A program made the position numbers and the translations under genes. A model generated the notes under the pieces. The model had not been told where the DNA came from and made no database searches. It worked only from the letters and a program-made list of their open reading frames with translations. Shown piece after piece: positions 6,201 to 6,611 of a stretch of 6,611 bases of DNA. The stretch's first letter is position 1; every line of letters starts with the position of its first letter. Origin of the DNA: an uncultured Prevotellaceae bacterium (GTDB taxonomy: Bacteria; Bacteroidota; Bacteroidia; Bacteroidales; Bacteroidaceae); NCBI GenBank assembly GCA_947306605.1, contig CAMZHB010000097.1, positions 1 to 6,611 of the forward strand, read 5' to 3'.

Positions 6201-6611
6201 CTTTATGATGCCTCTCTCGACAAGTTTGCCCGTTTGGAATGGCCTTTCTCGCTTTATTTTGAGCGTCACGTGCCTTCTTACTATTGGATGTCGTCGTCGC
6301 CCTCGTCAGTTGAATTTCAGTTGTATGGAAAATTGAAATCATATAAGGAGGATTTGTGGCAGTTCAGTCATTTCGACAGTTCCTTGTTCTCTGGGGTCGT
6401 AGAGGGTAGACGTCTGCGTGAACTTCATGTATCGAAAGTAATGCTCGGGGCTCAGAAAGCCATGCCTATGGCGATGAACGATGGTGCGGTAGCACAGTCT
6501 AAAGTGGCATATGCTGCTGTTGCTGATGCGGTGACAGAGGAATCTGCTGACGAGGAGACCGGAAGCGCTGATAATGCTGATGCTGAAATGTCATCGACTG
6601 ATGTGCGTACC
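3276..6611 (+). CDS. Alpha-2-macroglobulin family protein, 3' end outside window
   Basis: An ATG 6 nt after lpxH opens 1112 codons with no stop before the right edge. The first 20 residues are a signal peptide (basic MKN, hydrophobic core, cleavage likely near TATAQ) without a lipobox cysteine, so export to the periplasm as a soluble protein is expected. Residues 21 to about 300 are mostly helical and begin with the LWKEVEGYQQKDLPKSAL pattern seen in Bacteroidota A2Ms. Beta-sandwich macroglobulin domains follow. A DSKTGKPVPNAQV segment lies at 444-456, the family signature YTDRAIYRPGQ at 525-535, and an MG3-like YKRPTF at 615-620. The bait-region-domain-like LYDASLD at 976-982 comes later. 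Residues 1084-1109 are acidic and Ala/Ser-rich. The protein probably traps proteases by covalent or conformational capture. The thioester, if any, lies beyond the edge. Sampled lines are poorer in G+C than the first genes. Confidence 0.9.
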   Translation, partial: MKNILLNVLFILLSMTATAQSYSSLWKEVEGYQQKDLPKSALQSVDKIVNLALHRSDGGQLVKAVLVKYQLAGDISPDSAKQLVPSLETFLAKEQSEEMQAVYHSVLGRLYSCSNPRDDEDAPKRAVRHYSQSLANPELLAKAKATKYVPLVKVGEDSKYYDNDLLSVLIHEINLDNLRGSVEGVDTLHLGAYHKAISYYHDHGNRNAELLMLLDSAETARVFYREEVQQRRGKNVFTDEVQTEFYKSLIERFGDLETAVEIYCELVKIQPVKEIYRWANEGIMRYPKSKRTNTLRRKLDQITQPLITLNLPRHTVYPGDVDSIEINGRNASKGILKIYRLPYVAGDKALERLTDNKEKLKPLLKDYVAEYSFGLPAAELYESVKGKQRVVYPEKPGVYCVVQEPSPDDNRFSKEFDGELLYVSRLYVMQLALPDGQTRVIVCDSKTGKPVPNAQVQLRSTNKKQIAVRDFTTDVNGAVLVPSLDWGYQVYVRTEKDAYCPAEMLSRSYERKMSEHSRTRHLRLYTDRAIYRPGQRVQVGGLLYEKRGDDVSVLSGQEVKLRFLDANWKEIASDTVTSDEYGTVKGQLQLPESCLNGVFYVESQWGTVNYRVEQYKRPTFTVTFDDVKTAYQAGDTVRLTGTVKTFAGFAMPLTRVALMVTRRYSSWCFFNNGRTRQLLQDTVVTDAEGHFTVPVYLDIAEQDVHPKIARFYTFHTEAVAIAENGESETAMVNLYAGNRAVNLSTTLEERLCKEQLDSCQLLQRNTAGTLVDGLALYEILQDNKTVISGEFPFNKTLSCEWLKNLPSGDYVLRVKSADYPDSLLWLNHLFAVFSIEDTRPVGAEPLQVFQTANEFGKDPVKVLVATPLKDVFLYYDLFAGGKLLESRVIMMTDSAFTIPFTYSDEYGDGVFAIFSFTKNGQTYGHSVTITRPKPDKSLEFRWSSFRDRLTAGQEETWTLQVLKNGKPAEASVMATLYDASLDKFARLEWPFSLYFERHVPSYYWMSSSPSSVEFQLYGKLKSYKEDLWQFSHFDSSLFSGVVEGRRLRELHVSKVMLGAQKAMPMAMNDGAVAQSKVAYAAVADAVTEESADEETGSADNADAEMSSTDVRT

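Noticed and set aside
1..6611. CRISPR array, tRNA or rRNA genes, insertion sequence or integrase
   Set aside because: No regularly spaced identical repeats with unique spacers, no tRNA-like cloverleaf, and no transposase or recombinase motif were seen on either strand.

Overview
The window looks like a chromosomal segment from a member of the Bacteroidota, most likely Bacteroidales and close to Bacteroides. Four things point there. The gene set is a GT2 glycosyltransferase, RadC, a small DUF59 protein, an LpxH-type hydrolase and a very large periplasmic alpha-2-macroglobulin. Shine-Dalgarno sequences are weak or absent before the main genes. There is a promoter-like match of the Bacteroides type (TTTG, 20 nt, TAnnTTTG). 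The start of the A2M protein, with its LWKEVEGYQQKDLPKSAL segment, is as I recall it from that phylum. The species cannot be read from this sequence.

Layout. Positions 1-324 hold no convincing gene. The stretch contains an inverted repeat (34-56), a run of degenerate 21-nt units (65-148), a possible 25-codon ORF with a strong ribosome binding site (188-265) and a candidate promoter (285-316). From 325 to the right edge five genes lie on the + strand in tight succession, with gaps of 5, 19, 23 and 6 nt. They are a membrane-anchored family 2 glycosyltransferase (325-1374), RadC (1380-2156), a MIP18/DUF59 iron-sulfur assembly protein (2176-2499), a UDP-2,3-diacylglucosamine hydrolase (2523-3269), and the first 1112 codons of an alpha-2-macroglobulin family protein (3276 to beyond 6611). 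No terminator or internal promoter is evident between them, so one transcription unit is the simplest reading.

How the genes may work together. Three of the five act on the cell envelope: the glycosyltransferase on surface glycans, LpxH on lipid A synthesis, and the A2M protein as a probable periplasmic protease trap. RadC and the DUF59 protein are housekeeping or uncertain and may simply share the transcript. The genes are recognisable members of known families. The least explained sequence is the 5' intergenic repeat region, and I do not see a clear new system in the coding part.
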